NCBI RefSeq assembly: GCF_017355265.1
Contig: NZ_JADIJQ010000009.1
Span: 44,597 to 108,596 of the forward strand
Length of the DNA: 64,000 bases
Reading direction: 5' to 3'
Source of the DNA: Tessaracoccus sp. SD287
GTDB taxonomy: Bacteria > Actinomycetota > Actinomycetes > Propionibacteriales > Propionibacteriaceae
Positions 6,812-15,404 of this stretch are shown here, one piece after another. Below the pieces are notes generated by a model. It saw only the letters and a list, made by a program, of their open reading frames with translations, did no database searches and was not told the origin of the DNA. Both the position numbers and the translations under genes were made by a program. Every line of letters begins with the position of its first letter. The stretch's first letter is position 1.

Positions 6812-7815
6812 TCACGGCGAGCCGGGTGGAGGCTGATCGCGCAACCATGCGGCCATCCAACGGGTCATCGTGTCCCAGACGACGTCGCGCACGTCAGCGC
6901 GGGACAGCACCAGGTCGTGCAGCCCGTCGTTGATGCGCACGATCGTCACGTGGGGGCCCAATTGGTGCCCTCTGCGGGCGACCTTGTCGACGTCGAGCAC
7001 CGTGTCGGCAGTCATCTGGCCGGGTGCCAGGTGCGCTTGAAGTCGGAACGACGGCTGATCATGGTCAGGACGGGGGTATCGATCGCCAGGCCGGCCCGCA
7101 CCCGCTCGTGGCCGGTGGCGATGGCCGTCAGCCAGCCGGCCCGCAGCATGAACGACGGGTGGCGCTTCAGGCCCAGGTCGAAGTTCCACTCACCGTCCAG
7201 GGAGTCATGGATCGAGCGCAGGTAGGTGTCGGAATCGCGCTGCGGAATGGTCCGGGCCGCCCGGTGGGCGTCCTTGCCGACGTTCTTGGCCAGCAGGGCG
7301 ACCCCGGAGCGGATCAGCGGGGAGCCCTGGAAGTCGAGCCATGGCGAGTTCAGGATCAGCCCGTGGGCCCGGCCGGGGCGGTCATGGGCCCACAGCGTGG
7401 CCACCAGCCCGCCCGTCGAGTGGCCCATCAGGGTCACGCTGTCATGGTCGAGCCCGAGCACGTCGAAGGCCGCATCCAGTTCCTGGTAGTAGTCGGACAG
7501 GTCGGTCGTGAAACCGCCCAGTTGGCCCTCGGCCAGGTTGCGCCCGTAGCGGCGCAGTTCGAGGGCGTAGAAGTCATAGCCCTGCGCGTCGAAGTAGTCG
7601 GCCAACCAGGTCTGGAAGAAGTAGTCGCTCCAGCCATGCAGGTAGAGCACCGCACGCTGGTGCGTCGGGGTGTTGCGACGCACCAGACCTGCGGTGATGA
7701 GCGTGTCCTCGGGCTCGCCGGCGGCCGGGGCCGGTTCGGCGAGGTCGAGGGTCGCGTACTGGTACCCGGGCAGGATTCGATCGGGCGACCACTGCAGACT
7801 GCCGGACCCGTTCAT
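6812..7815 (-). pseudogene. Alpha/beta hydrolase, frameshifted
   Basis: A serine hydrolase of the alpha/beta fold split across two frames. Frame 1 (7815 to a TGA at 7012-7014, 267 aa) holds the oxyanion HGWSDYF motif and the nucleophile elbow GHSTGG. It stops after SRRSDFKRTWHPAR. The missing C-terminus continues in another frame down to 6812 as QMTADTVLDVDKVARRG and NDGLHDLVLS, the latter supplying the expected catalytic histidine. Adding one base near 7016-7021 (a GGCC that would read GGCCC) joins the frames into about 334 residues ending in WLRDQPPPGSP, the length expected for serine aminopeptidase/lysophospholipase-type hydrolases. This is either a true frameshift, a sequencing error in a C-run, or, less likely, programmed frameshifting. 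Its start is leaderless-type. Confidence 0.8.
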
Positions 7816-7822
7816 GGGCTCG

Positions 7823-7828
7823 ACAGTA
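7823..7828 (-). promoter_or_regulatory. -10 element of the hydrolase gene
   Basis: TACTGT on the minus strand ends 7 nt before ATG 7815, consistent with leaderless transcription. Confidence 0.4.
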
Positions 7829-7891
7829 TCCTGCGTGGTCCTACCTACCAGCCAGGGTGGGACAGAGCGGAGGGCGGATGCCCGTCACCGC

Positions 7892-8116
7892 TCAGCGAGG
7901 ATCATCCTCGTCGTCATCGACGACGTCGGCGGACTGACTTCCGTAGACCTCTGCGAGGCCGTTGTAGTCCGGTTCGTCGTAGAAGCCACTTGATGCGGCA
8001 GACGATTCACTGTTGCGGAGCTCTCGCTCCAAGGAAGCAAAGTCCGTGTCGACAGTTCGATACTTGAGATCTCGTGCGACTTTGGTCTGCTTCGCCTTTG
8101 CACGGCCGCGCCCCAT
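7892..8116 (-). CDS. DUF3073 family protein
   Basis: A 74-residue protein matching the actinobacterial DUF3073 family: basic N-terminus MGRGRAKAKQTKVARDLKYR, central TDFASLERELRN, and an acidic C-terminus (VVDDDEDDP). The function of the family is unknown; the basic head and acidic tail suggest interaction with nucleic acid or protein. It is found downstream of purM in many actinobacteria, as here. The GAGGGGG ribosome-binding site lies about 8 nt before ATG 8116. Confidence 0.9.
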   Translation of the reverse strand: MGRGRAKAKQTKVARDLKYRTVDTDFASLERELRNSESSAASSGFYDEPDYNGLAEVYGSQSADVVDDDEDDPR

Positions 8117-8259
8117 TGGGTCGACCCCCTCGCTGTGTCATCGCGGTAAACGCGGAATTGGTAGTCCTATTCGTGAGTGCAAGGGTACTAGAGCCGAGCC
8201 GCGCAGCCAAAGCTGACCCGTCAGGCGATATGACGGTGTTCGCCACCGGCGCAGACTGC

Positions 8260-9324
8260 TCAGTGGTGGTCGCCGACCAGCTGCACGTGCTGCTCGCCAC
8301 GGGCATGCACCCGACCACAGACCCATGAGGCCAACCCGTCGGCCCGCAGCGAGGCCTGGGCAGCGTCCGCGCTGGCCTCGGGCAGGACCACGGCCATCCC
8401 GACACCCTGGTTCAGGGTCGCCTCGACATCGGCCCGGGACAGGCCGCCCACCTGCGCCACCAGCTCGAAAATGGCCGGCGGACTCCAACTGGCGCGCTCG
8501 ATCGTGACCGAGTACTGCTCGGGAATGACGCGGGCCAGGTTGTTGGCGAAGCCGCCGCCGGTGATGTGGCTCATGGTGTGCACGCCCGCGGGGCCGCCGA
8601 CGGCCTGGATCATGGACAGGATCGCCTTGGCGTAGATCTGGGTGGGCACCAGCAGCGCCTCACCGAGGGTGGTGCCGAGCTCGGCCACGTCACGGTCCAG
8701 CGCCCAGCCGGCGTCGTTCAGCAGCACCTTGCGCACCAGCGAGTAGCCGTTGGAGTGCAGACCTGAACTCGCGACGGCCAGCACGACCTCGTCGCCCTGC
8801 ACCAGATGAGCACCCAGGATCTGGTCCTTCTCGACGACGCCGGTGGTGGCACCGGCGATGTCGTACTCGTCGGGCTCGAGCAACCCCGGGTGCTCGGCCG
8901 TCTCGCCACCGAGCAGCGCCGCTCCGGCCGCTTGGCAGCCGGCCGCGATACCCTTGACGATGTCGGCGATGCGTTCGGGGACGACCTTGCCGGTGGCGAT
9001 GTAGTCGGTGACGAACAGGGGTTCGGCGCCACTGACGACCAAGTCGTCGACGAGCATGCCGATCAGGTCGATGCCGATGGTGTCGTGGACGTCCATCGCC
9101 TGCGCGATGGCGACCTTGGTGCCGACCCCGTCGGTGGAGGTGGCCAGCACCGGGTGGCGGTAGCCCTGCAACGCCTGGGCGTCGAAGAAGCCGGCGAAGC
9201 CGCCCAGTCCCCCCATCACCTCGGGGCGTCGGGTCCTGGTGACGTGCTGTTTCATCAGCTCGACGGCGCGGTCACCCGCGTCGATGTCGACTCCGGCGGC
9301 GGCGTAGGCGGACTGCTCGGTCAT
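8260..9324 (-). CDS. purM: Phosphoribosylformylglycinamidine cyclo-ligase
   Basis: AIR synthetase, step 5 of purine synthesis: ATP-dependent closure of FGAM to aminoimidazole ribonucleotide in the cytosol. The 354-residue length and motifs are typical: DAGDRAVELM near the start, STDGVGTK in the nucleotide-binding region, GGETAEHPG, SSGLHSNGYSLVRK, HITGGGFANNL, and GVGMAVVLPE near the end. I start it at ATG 9324 because this overlaps the purF stop by ATGA (9321-9324), indicating translational coupling; longer upstream frames are purF shadow. DUF3073 lies 143 bp downstream. Confidence 0.95.
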   Translation of the reverse strand: MTEQSAYAAAGVDIDAGDRAVELMKQHVTRTRRPEVMGGLGGFAGFFDAQALQGYRHPVLATSTDGVGTKVAIAQAMDVHDTIGIDLIGMLVDDLVVSGAEPLFVTDYIATGKVVPERIADIVKGIAAGCQAAGAALLGGETAEHPGLLEPDEYDIAGATTGVVEKDQILGAHLVQGDEVVLAVASSGLHSNGYSLVRKVLLNDAGWALDRDVAELGTTLGEALLVPTQIYAKAILSMIQAVGGPAGVHTMSHITGGGFANNLARVIPEQYSVTIERASWSPPAIFELVAQVGGLSRADVEATLNQGVGMAVVLPEASADAAQASLRADGLASWVCGRVHARGEQHVQLVGDHH

Positions 9325-10805
9325 TCGGTCGGCTCCTGGGTCGGGGTCAGGCCAAGTTCGGTGGCACCTGCCGGCACCTGGACGGGGTAGACGCCATCGA
9401 AGCAGGCGCGGCACAGGTTGTCCTTGGGGACGTGGGTGGCGCGGATGAGGCCGTCGAGGCTGATGTAGCCCAACGAGTCGGCGCCGATGGAGCGACAGAT
9501 CTCGTCGTTCTCGAGACCGGCGGCGATCAGCTCCGCGCGAGTGGAGAAGTCGATGCCGTAGAAGCAGGGCCACTCGACCGGGGGCGACGAGATGCGCACG
9601 TGCACCTCGGCCGCGCCGGCCTCGCGCAGCATGGCGATCAGTTGGCGCTGGGTGTTGCCGCGGACGATCGAGTCGTCGACCACCACCAGCCGCTTGCCCT
9701 TGATCACGTCGCGCAGCGGGTTCAGCTTCAACCGGATGCCCATCTTGCGCATGGTGTCCGACGGCTGGATGAAGGTGCGTCCGACGTAGTTGTTCTTGAC
9801 CAGCCCCTGGCCGAAAGGGATGCCGGACTCGGCGGCGTAGCCGATCGCGGCGGGGGTTCCCGACTCGGGCACGGGGATGACCAGGTCGGCCTCGACGGGG
9901 GCCTCCTCGGCGAGGATCTTGCCGACCTTCACCCGCACGTTGTGGATGCGGCGTCCGGCGATGATGGTGTCGGGGCGGGCCAGGTAGACGTACTCGAACA
10001 GGCAGCCCTTGGGCCGGGCCTGCGCGAATCGCTCGGACCGCAGCCCGGCGGCGTCGACCACGACCATCTCGCCGGGTTCGATCTCGCGGATGAAGCTGGC
10101 ACCGACGATGTCGAGCGCCGCGGTCTCGCTGGCCACCACCCAGCCCTGCTCGAGGCGTCCGAGCACCAGCGGACGGATGCCTTGCGGGTCGCGGGCCGCG
10201 ACCAGGGTGTGCTCGTTCATCATCACCAGGCAGAAGGCCCCCTTGAGTCGCGGCAACACCTCGCGGGCCGCATCCTCCAGCGGGGCGTCGTAGGTCGACA
10301 GCAGGGCGGTCACCAGGGAGGTGTCGTTGGTGGAGTCCATGCTGACCTTGTGCGGCACGTCGGCGATGCCGCGCTCGGCCAGCATCTGCTCGAGTTCGTG
10401 GGTGTTGGTCAGGTTGCCGTTGTGGCCCAGGGCGATGCCACCGCGCGGGCCAGAACGAAAGGTCGGCTGGGCGTTGTTCCACACCGACGCCCCAGTGGTG
10501 GAGTAACGGGTGTGCCCGATCGCCAGGTGGCCCTTGAGCGAACTCAGCGTGCCCTCGTCAAAGACCTGGCTGACCAGACCCATGTCCTTGAAGACCATGA
10601 TGCGCTTGCCATTGCTGACCGCGATGCCGGCGGACTCCTGGCCGCGGTGCTGCAGTGCGTACATGCCGAAGAAGCTGAGCCGGGCGGCCTCCTCCCCGGG
10701 GGCGTAGACACCGAAGACGCCGCAGGCATCCTGGGGACCCTGGTCCTGGGGGTCCAGTTCCTGGGTCAGACGGCCGTCACCTGGGCGAGAGGAGCTGAAA
10801 AGCAC
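9321..10805 (-). CDS. purF: Amidophosphoribosyltransferase
   Basis: Commits PRPP to purine synthesis by transferring glutamine amide nitrogen to give phosphoribosylamine. A short propeptide (residues 1-27) precedes the N-terminal nucleophile in DACGVFG, so the enzyme is of the processed Bacillus type. The glutaminase domain (LQHRGQESAGI, HTRYSTTG) is followed by the PRTase domain with the PRPP loop VVVDDSIVRGNT, and by cysteines (DNLCRACFDGVYP) that suit an iron-sulfur cluster. GTG 10805 is supported by a -10 hexamer 6 nt upstream. It overlaps purM by 4 nt. Confidence 0.95.
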   Translation of the reverse strand: MLFSSSRPGDGRLTQELDPQDQGPQDACGVFGVYAPGEEAARLSFFGMYALQHRGQESAGIAVSNGKRIMVFKDMGLVSQVFDEGTLSSLKGHLAIGHTRYSTTGASVWNNAQPTFRSGPRGGIALGHNGNLTNTHELEQMLAERGIADVPHKVSMDSTNDTSLVTALLSTYDAPLEDAAREVLPRLKGAFCLVMMNEHTLVAARDPQGIRPLVLGRLEQGWVVASETAALDIVGASFIREIEPGEMVVVDAAGLRSERFAQARPKGCLFEYVYLARPDTIIAGRRIHNVRVKVGKILAEEAPVEADLVIPVPESGTPAAIGYAAESGIPFGQGLVKNNYVGRTFIQPSDTMRKMGIRLKLNPLRDVIKGKRLVVVDDSIVRGNTQRQLIAMLREAGAAEVHVRISSPPVEWPCFYGIDFSTRAELIAAGLENDEICRSIGADSLGYISLDGLIRATHVPKDNLCRACFDGVYPVQVPAGATELGLTPTQEPTE

Positions 10806-10811
10806 CCCGCC

Positions 10812-10817
10812 AGACTA
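10812..10817 (-). promoter_or_regulatory. -10 element of purF, leaderless type
   Basis: TAGTCT on the minus strand is 6 nt before GTG 10805. This fixes the start choice and implies a leaderless purFM transcript. Confidence 0.5.
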
Positions 10818-10872
10818 CTCCCGCGGTGCCGGCGAGCCCGCCACTGTTCAGCGGCGGGCCGGTGCGGACGCA

Positions 10873-10911
10873 GCGGTCCCCGCAGCCGGGGGCACCGGCT
10901 GCGGGGACCGC
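10873..10911 (-). terminator. Terminator of the DUF4397 gene
   Basis: A perfect 17-bp stem (arms 10873-10889 and 10895-10911, starting GCGGTCCCCGCAGCCGG) with a 5-nt loop lies just after the stop of the DUF4397 gene and upstream of purF. Confidence 0.75.
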
Positions 10912-10924
10912 GGTGTGGTGTGGG

Positions 10925-11734
10925 TCAGGAACGGACAGCGGCGACCTTGCGGGTGGCCACCACCGCACCCACGGCTGCGATGACGCCCAGCACGCCCAGG
11001 CCGAGCGGCAGGGTGAGGTCGGAGTCGGCAGTGGCGACGCCGGTGTCCGGCATGCCCTTGCCGCCGAGCGCGACCTGCTGGACAGCGAGCTTCAGGTTGT
11101 TGCCCTCGGCAGAGCCCCAGGCGTAGACGATGGTGTTCATGTTCTGGGTCAGGGTGACGTCGGCGGGGCCGATCGCCACGGTGTCGGTGTCGGCCAGGAC
11201 GACGTCAGCCGAAACCTTGCCGGGAGCGAGGTCCAGCTTGGCCTCCTTGGGGTTGGTCAGTCCGGGGACCACGACCGTGCCACCGGCGCGGATGTCGACA
11301 GCAGGAGCCGCGGCGAGGTGGCGCACGGTCAACCGCGAGCCCTTGGCCGAGGCGGAGGTGTCATTGGCGAAGGCGGCCAGGGCCGGCTTGCCAGCGGCGT
11401 CCAGGTGGGCCGCCAGGGTCAGGTTGGCGCCGGCGGGGACCTTGAGGCCCTTGGCCTCGATGACGGCGGCACCATCGGCCCCGTCGCCGGCCTTGACGAT
11501 CTTGATGTCGTAGGAACCGGCCGGCAGCATCTGGGGTTCGGTCAGGGTGCCGGGGGCGAAGTTGGTCAACAGCGGCTTGCCGTTGGCCCAGACGTCGACG
11601 GTGGCGTCAGGCACCGCGTGCAGGATGCTGACGGCCGAAGTGTGGTTGTCGGCCTGGGCGGCGGGAGCCGAGAGGCCCACCACGGTGAGCAGGGCTGCGG
11701 ACATCACTGCCGCAGCGCGTCGGATCGTGAACAT
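10925..11734 (-). CDS. Surface-anchored DUF4397 protein
   Basis: A 269-residue exported protein. The signal peptide is MFTIRRAAAVMSAALLTVV with cleavage near AAQADN. A DUF4397 fold follows, with motifs typical of the family: SAVSILHAVPDATVDVWANG, LPAGSYDIKIVKAG and VRHLAAAPAVDIRAGG, forming two related beta-sandwich halves. The C-terminus has MPDTG, then a hydrophobic segment (LTLPLGLGVLGVIAAVGAVV) and RKVAAVRS, a sortase sorting signal with Met replacing Leu of LPXTG. ATG 11734 is chosen because the signal peptide begins there with GGAG (GAAGGAGCAACC) upstream; the longer frame to 11902 is promoter DNA. It is divergent from the CarH-like regulator and may be its target. Confidence 0.88.
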   Translation of the reverse strand: MFTIRRAAAVMSAALLTVVGLSAPAAQADNHTSAVSILHAVPDATVDVWANGKPLLTNFAPGTLTEPQMLPAGSYDIKIVKAGDGADGAAVIEAKGLKVPAGANLTLAAHLDAAGKPALAAFANDTSASAKGSRLTVRHLAAAPAVDIRAGGTVVVPGLTNPKEAKLDLAPGKVSADVVLADTDTVAIGPADVTLTQNMNTIVYAWGSAEGNNLKLAVQQVALGGKGMPDTGVATADSDLTLPLGLGVLGVIAAVGAVVATRKVAAVRS

Positions 11735-11810
11735 GGTTGCTCCTTCACTGGTGGCGAGGGTCCGAGGAGTTCGGTCCCGGTGCCGGGGGATGTCTCCATG
11801 GTGCGGATAT

Positions 11811-11850
11811 CTAGACAGTCCGTCGAGATAACTGGACAGTTTGTATAGGT
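11811..11850. promoter_or_regulatory. CarH-type operator, four 11-bp repeats
   Basis: Four short motifs of the form TnnA(C/G)(A/G) lie in register at 11812 (TAGACA), 11823 (TCGAGA), 11833 (TGGACA) and 11844 (TATAGG), spaced 11, 10 and 11 bp. The two best copies read CTAGACAGTC and CTGGACAGTT. From memory, CarH operators consist of tandem repeats of about 11 bp with an nnTnnACAnn core, so this divergent promoter region is a good candidate site for the adjacent regulator. Confidence 0.5.
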
Positions 11851-11900
11851 TTTTGTGAAGATCGACCCGTAGGCGGTTCCGGACGAGGAAGGGATCCACC

Positions 11901-12752
11901 ATGGCTGAGGCACCTCATTCCATTGGCGACGTGTCGCGGCTGACTGGTCTGGGCATTGCCACGCTGCGCGCCTGGGAGACCCGGTACGAAGTGGTCAGCC
12001 CGCACCGCAGCGGCAATGGCATCCGCCGCTATGACGACGACCAGGTCGCCCGACTGACGCGCATGCGTGAACTGGTGGAGGCCGGCATCCCGCCGCGCCG
12101 GGCCGCCGCCATGGTCGACTCCTCCAGGCAGAATGAGAACGTGTCACCGCTCCACGACCATGAGGCGCTGCTGCGTGCCCGCACCGAGCGTGGGCAGGTC
12201 GAGTCGTTGCTGTCCGAAACGTTCGCCCTGGCGTCCCTGGAAACGGTCATCGACCAGTGGTTGATGCCCTCCTTGCACCGGGTCGGTGAGGCCTGGTCCA
12301 CCGGCCAGATCGACGTGGCCGAGGAGCACCTGATCAGTGCTGCGGTAATGCACCGTCTGGCCGCCACCTTCACCGCTGGTCGGGCCAGCGGCCCCCGGGT
12401 GGTGGTGGGCCTGCCGGCAGGGTCGCGCCATGAGCTGCCCGCGCTCGCGCTGGCCGTCTGCCTGCGTCGCCAGAACGTGGACGTGGTCTACCTGGGCGCC
12501 GACGTCCCGGCGACCAGCTGGCCGGTGGTGCTGCACCGGTTCCGTCCGCCGGCGGCCGTGGTGGGCGTGACAACCCGCGCCGACGTCGGCGCCGCCCAGG
12601 CCGCGGTGCGCTCCTGCGTCGGGGCCGGGACCCCGCACGTGTTCGTCGGCGGCCGCGCCGCCGGCGAGGTCAGCGGCGCGGTGGTGCTGCCCGGCACGCT
12701 GTCGGGGGCAGCCGCGGTGGTGGCCGCCGCCGTCGGCGCCGGCCGACGATGA
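11901..12752 (+). CDS. CarH/LitR-like B12-dependent photoreceptor regulator
   Basis: A transcription factor of 283 residues with an N-terminal MerR-type helix-turn-helix (residues 6-70, SIGDVSRLTGLGIATLRAWE), a middle four-helix bundle and a C-terminal B12-binding fold. The CarH signature is complete: W132 and E142-H143 match the W-x9-EH motif that caps adenosylcobalamin, and H177 (GSRHELPAL) matches the lower axial histidine. CarH family proteins are tetrameric repressors in the dark that fall apart when light breaks the Co-C bond. AGGAAGGG (11886-11893) precedes ATG 11901. It is divergent from the DUF4397 gene and convergent with the tetrapyrrole genes. Light regulation is inferred from residues only. 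Confidence 0.85.
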   Translation: MAEAPHSIGDVSRLTGLGIATLRAWETRYEVVSPHRSGNGIRRYDDDQVARLTRMRELVEAGIPPRRAAAMVDSSRQNENVSPLHDHEALLRARTERGQVESLLSETFALASLETVIDQWLMPSLHRVGEAWSTGQIDVAEEHLISAAVMHRLAATFTAGRASGPRVVVGLPAGSRHELPALALAVCLRRQNVDVVYLGADVPATSWPVVLHRFRPPAAVVGVTTRADVGAAQAAVRSCVGAGTPHVFVGGRAAGEVSGAVVLPGTLSGAAAVVAAAVGAGRR

Positions 12753-12762
12753 CCCCGCGTGC

Positions 12763-13944
12763 TCAGCCCTGGGACCACCCGGCCGGGACGTGCGGACAGG
12801 TGGGGTCGGAGGCCAACGGGTCACCGGTCAGCGCATAGGCGTGGGACCGGGACCCGCCGCACACGGTGTTGAACTCACACGACCCGCACTTCCCGCCGAA
12901 CTGGTCGGGGCGCCGCAGCTTCTTCATGAGGTCGGCGTCGCGGTAGATCTGCCGGAAGGATTCGCGGGTCACGTTGCCGCACACGAAGGGCAGGAACCCG
13001 CTGGGATAGACGTCACCGATGTGGTCGATGAAGGCGAACCCATTGCCGGAGTTCACCGCCATGGGTGCCCGCGGCACCCTGGGCCGCTGCGCGGCGGCGC
13101 CGAGCAGCCCGGTGGTCTGCTCGGTCAGCCAGTGCCACAGCTCGCCGCGCTCGGGCAGCGGCTCACCGGCCTGCCGCAGGGCGTCACGCTGCAGGGCCAC
13201 CCGGCGGTACTGGGGTGCCTCGGTGGTCTTGATGGCGATCCGGTCGGAGACGTCGTGCAACCAGTGCAGGACGTCCTCCTTGTCGTGGGGCGACAGCGAC
13301 TGCAACTGGGCCCCGCGGCCGGTCGGGACCAGGAAGAACAGGTACCACATCTTGGCGCCCATGCCGATGACGTCTGCCAGCAGCAGTGGCAGTTCGCGCA
13401 CGTTGCCGCGGGTGATGGTGGTGTTGACCTGCAGCCGGAACCCCTCGTCAGTGATCATCCGCGCCGCATTGACGGTGCTGGCGAAGGTGCCCTCGATGCC
13501 GCGGAAGGCGTCGTGGGTGGTGGCGACCGCGCCGTCAAGGGAGACCGACATGGCCTTGCCCCCGGCCTCGTGCAGGGCGGCGACCCGGTCACGGGTGAGT
13601 CGGGGGGTCACCGACGGCGACAGCGACATGGCCAGCCCCGCCCGGCTGCCGTGGCGGACCAGGTCGTCCAGGTCGGACCGTTCGAACGGGTCCCCTCCGG
13701 TGAGGACGACGATGGGCTGGGGCCGCCCGAAGGCGGCGATCTCGTCCAGCAGGGCCTTGCCCTGGGCCGTGGTCAGCTGGTCGGGGTGCGCACGGTGCTG
13801 GGCGTCGGCCCGGCAGTGCCGGCAGACCAGGGCGCAGGCGCGGGTGACCTCCCAGATCACGATGAACGGCCGGTCATGGGGGTCGTGGTGACCCATCCGG
13901 ACGACAGGTCCGCGGTGGGCGGCGGTGGCATGGCTGGTAGTCAT
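12763..13944 (-). CDS. Radical SAM/SPASM protein, tetrapyrrole-associated
   Basis: A 393-residue radical SAM enzyme. C37, C41 and C44 (CALVCRHC) bind the catalytic 4Fe-4S cluster, and VLTGGDPFE is the usual SAM-contacting strand. The C-terminal SPASM region carries further cysteines (CGSCEFNTVCGGSRSHAYAL and TCPH) for auxiliary clusters. It resembles the TIGR04053 group and, more distantly, AhbD, which decarboxylates iron-coproporphyrin to heme. The start overlaps the preceding oxidase gene by ATGA (13941-13944), so both are made together, supporting a role in heme or related tetrapyrrole synthesis; the exact reaction is unknown. It converges with carH after 10 bp. Confidence 0.8.
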   Translation of the reverse strand: MTTSHATAAHRGPVVRMGHHDPHDRPFIVIWEVTRACALVCRHCRADAQHRAHPDQLTTAQGKALLDEIAAFGRPQPIVVLTGGDPFERSDLDDLVRHGSRAGLAMSLSPSVTPRLTRDRVAALHEAGGKAMSVSLDGAVATTHDAFRGIEGTFASTVNAARMITDEGFRLQVNTTITRGNVRELPLLLADVIGMGAKMWYLFFLVPTGRGAQLQSLSPHDKEDVLHWLHDVSDRIAIKTTEAPQYRRVALQRDALRQAGEPLPERGELWHWLTEQTTGLLGAAAQRPRVPRAPMAVNSGNGFAFIDHIGDVYPSGFLPFVCGNVTRESFRQIYRDADLMKKLRRPDQFGGKCGSCEFNTVCGGSRSHAYALTGDPLASDPTCPHVPAGWSQG

Positions 13945-15305
13945 CTTTCCTCGTCCATGGTGTTGAGTTCGTGGGCTCGGGCCTCGGCGGAGGCAATGGT
14001 CGAGCCCACGCCGATTCCGTCGTAGGGGGCCCCGACCAGCACCACCGGGGGCAGCCCGGCCAGGCCGGCGCGCACCCGGCCGATGCGTTCGCCGTGGCCA
14101 ACCTCCAGTTGCGGCATGGCCCCGGGCCAGCGCACCACGCGGCTGTCGGTCACCCCCGCGGGCAGTCCGGCCAGCTCGTGCAGTTCAGCGACCACCTGGC
14201 GCACGACCTCGGCGTCGGTGAGCCGGGCCAGCTCGTCGTGACCGGCGCGCCCCACCGACGCCCGGACGAGGTGGAGGTCGGGGTGACCCACCTGGGGCCA
14301 CTTGCGTGACAGGTTGGTGAACGCCTTGGTCAGGTGGCCGGATCGGGAATGCAGCAGCAACCCGTTGTGTGACTGGAGCACTCCGCCGACCGGCTTCGGG
14401 TAGGCCAGCACGACGGTGGCGACGTCGGCGGTGCGTCCGGCAGCCAACTGCTCGCCGATCCCGGCACGCAGCGGCTCCAGCAGCGCCCCGGCAACCCCGG
14501 CCGGACAGGCCAGCGCCACCGCGTCGACCCTGTCAACGCCTGCCCGGGTGCGCACCAGCCAGCCGTCGGCCTCGGGGGCCAGTGCCAGCACCGGGGAGTC
14601 CAGGCGCAGGTCCAGACCGAGGACGAGCGCGGCAATGAACTCCTCGAGCCCACAGGGCAACGACCCAAACTGGGCGCCGGCGACCCGGTGGGGTCGTCTG
14701 GTCAGCGGGTTGGGCAGCAGTGAGCGTCCATCCCGGGCCCGGGGCACCAGTTGGCGGGCGGTCGAGCGCAGGGACAGGGAGTCGATGTCGCCCGAGTGCA
14801 GGTTGCCGAGCAGCGGGTCGACGAACTGGTCGGCCACCTCGTCGCCGAACCGGCTGCGGATGAAGGCACCCACGGAGATGTCCTGGTCCACCCGGCGGCG
14901 GGCGAGGATCGGCTCCAGACCGGCGCGGGCCAGCCCACGGACACTCAGGATTCCCGACGAGAGGACGGGGCCGATCCGGGTGGGCCCGACGGGCCCGACC
15001 CCCGCGGGCAGCGGCTGCAGTCCCCTGCGGGTGACCAGCAACGACGCCCCCGGCGAGGCGTGGACGAGGCGCCCGGTGAGTCCGAGGTCGTCCAGCAGGC
15101 GACTGACCGACGGTGTGCCCAGGTGCAGCGCCTCGGCGCCCACGTCGACGGGGCATCCCCACAGCGACAGGGTGCGGACCTGCCCGCCCGGCCGGGACGA
15201 CGACTCCCACACGGTGGTCGCGTGTCCGTCGGCCTGCAGCCTTCGGGCCAGCACCAGACCGGCGATGCCGGCACCCACCACCCCCACGCGCACGACGCCC
15301 TCCAC
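13941..15305 (-). CDS. hemY: Protoporphyrinogen/coproporphyrinogen III oxidase
   Basis: An FAD-dependent oxidase of 454 residues that takes six electrons from coproporphyrinogen III (the Gram-positive route) or protoporphyrinogen IX. The N-terminal dinucleotide motif is VGVVGAGIAGLVLA (residues 7-20), followed by the flavin E/R region VWESSSRPGGQVRT, and the C-terminal FAD site is VLVGAPYDGIGVGSTIASA. In actinobacteria the enzyme normally feeds ferrochelatase and the decarboxylase ChdC; neither is in this window. It is translationally coupled to the radical SAM gene. GTG 15305 is the most upstream start keeping the Rossmann motif; no strong ribosome-binding site is seen. Confidence 0.88.
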   Translation of the reverse strand: MEGVVRVGVVGAGIAGLVLARRLQADGHATTVWESSSRPGGQVRTLSLWGCPVDVGAEALHLGTPSVSRLLDDLGLTGRLVHASPGASLLVTRRGLQPLPAGVGPVGPTRIGPVLSSGILSVRGLARAGLEPILARRRVDQDISVGAFIRSRFGDEVADQFVDPLLGNLHSGDIDSLSLRSTARQLVPRARDGRSLLPNPLTRRPHRVAGAQFGSLPCGLEEFIAALVLGLDLRLDSPVLALAPEADGWLVRTRAGVDRVDAVALACPAGVAGALLEPLRAGIGEQLAAGRTADVATVVLAYPKPVGGVLQSHNGLLLHSRSGHLTKAFTNLSRKWPQVGHPDLHLVRASVGRAGHDELARLTDAEVVRQVVAELHELAGLPAGVTDSRVVRWPGAMPQLEVGHGERIGRVRAGLAGLPPVVLVGAPYDGIGVGSTIASAEARAHELNTMDEER

Positions 15306-15404
15306 TGTTCACCGGCCACGGGCGTGCCGGCTAGGAGACGAGCGTAGGACTGCTGCTGGTCGATGATTTCGGGGGGCAGACCGCTCAGGTCTCGACGCGA
15401 TGCG

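Noticed and set aside
8260..10482. 740-codon minus-strand frame covering purM and part of purF
   Set aside because: Its upstream portion is purF read in the wrong frame; purM starts at ATG 9324 within the ATGA overlap.
10925..11902. Long 325-aa version of the DUF4397 protein
   Set aside because: The first 56 residues would translate the CarH-type operator region, and the signal peptide with its ribosome-binding site starts at 11734.
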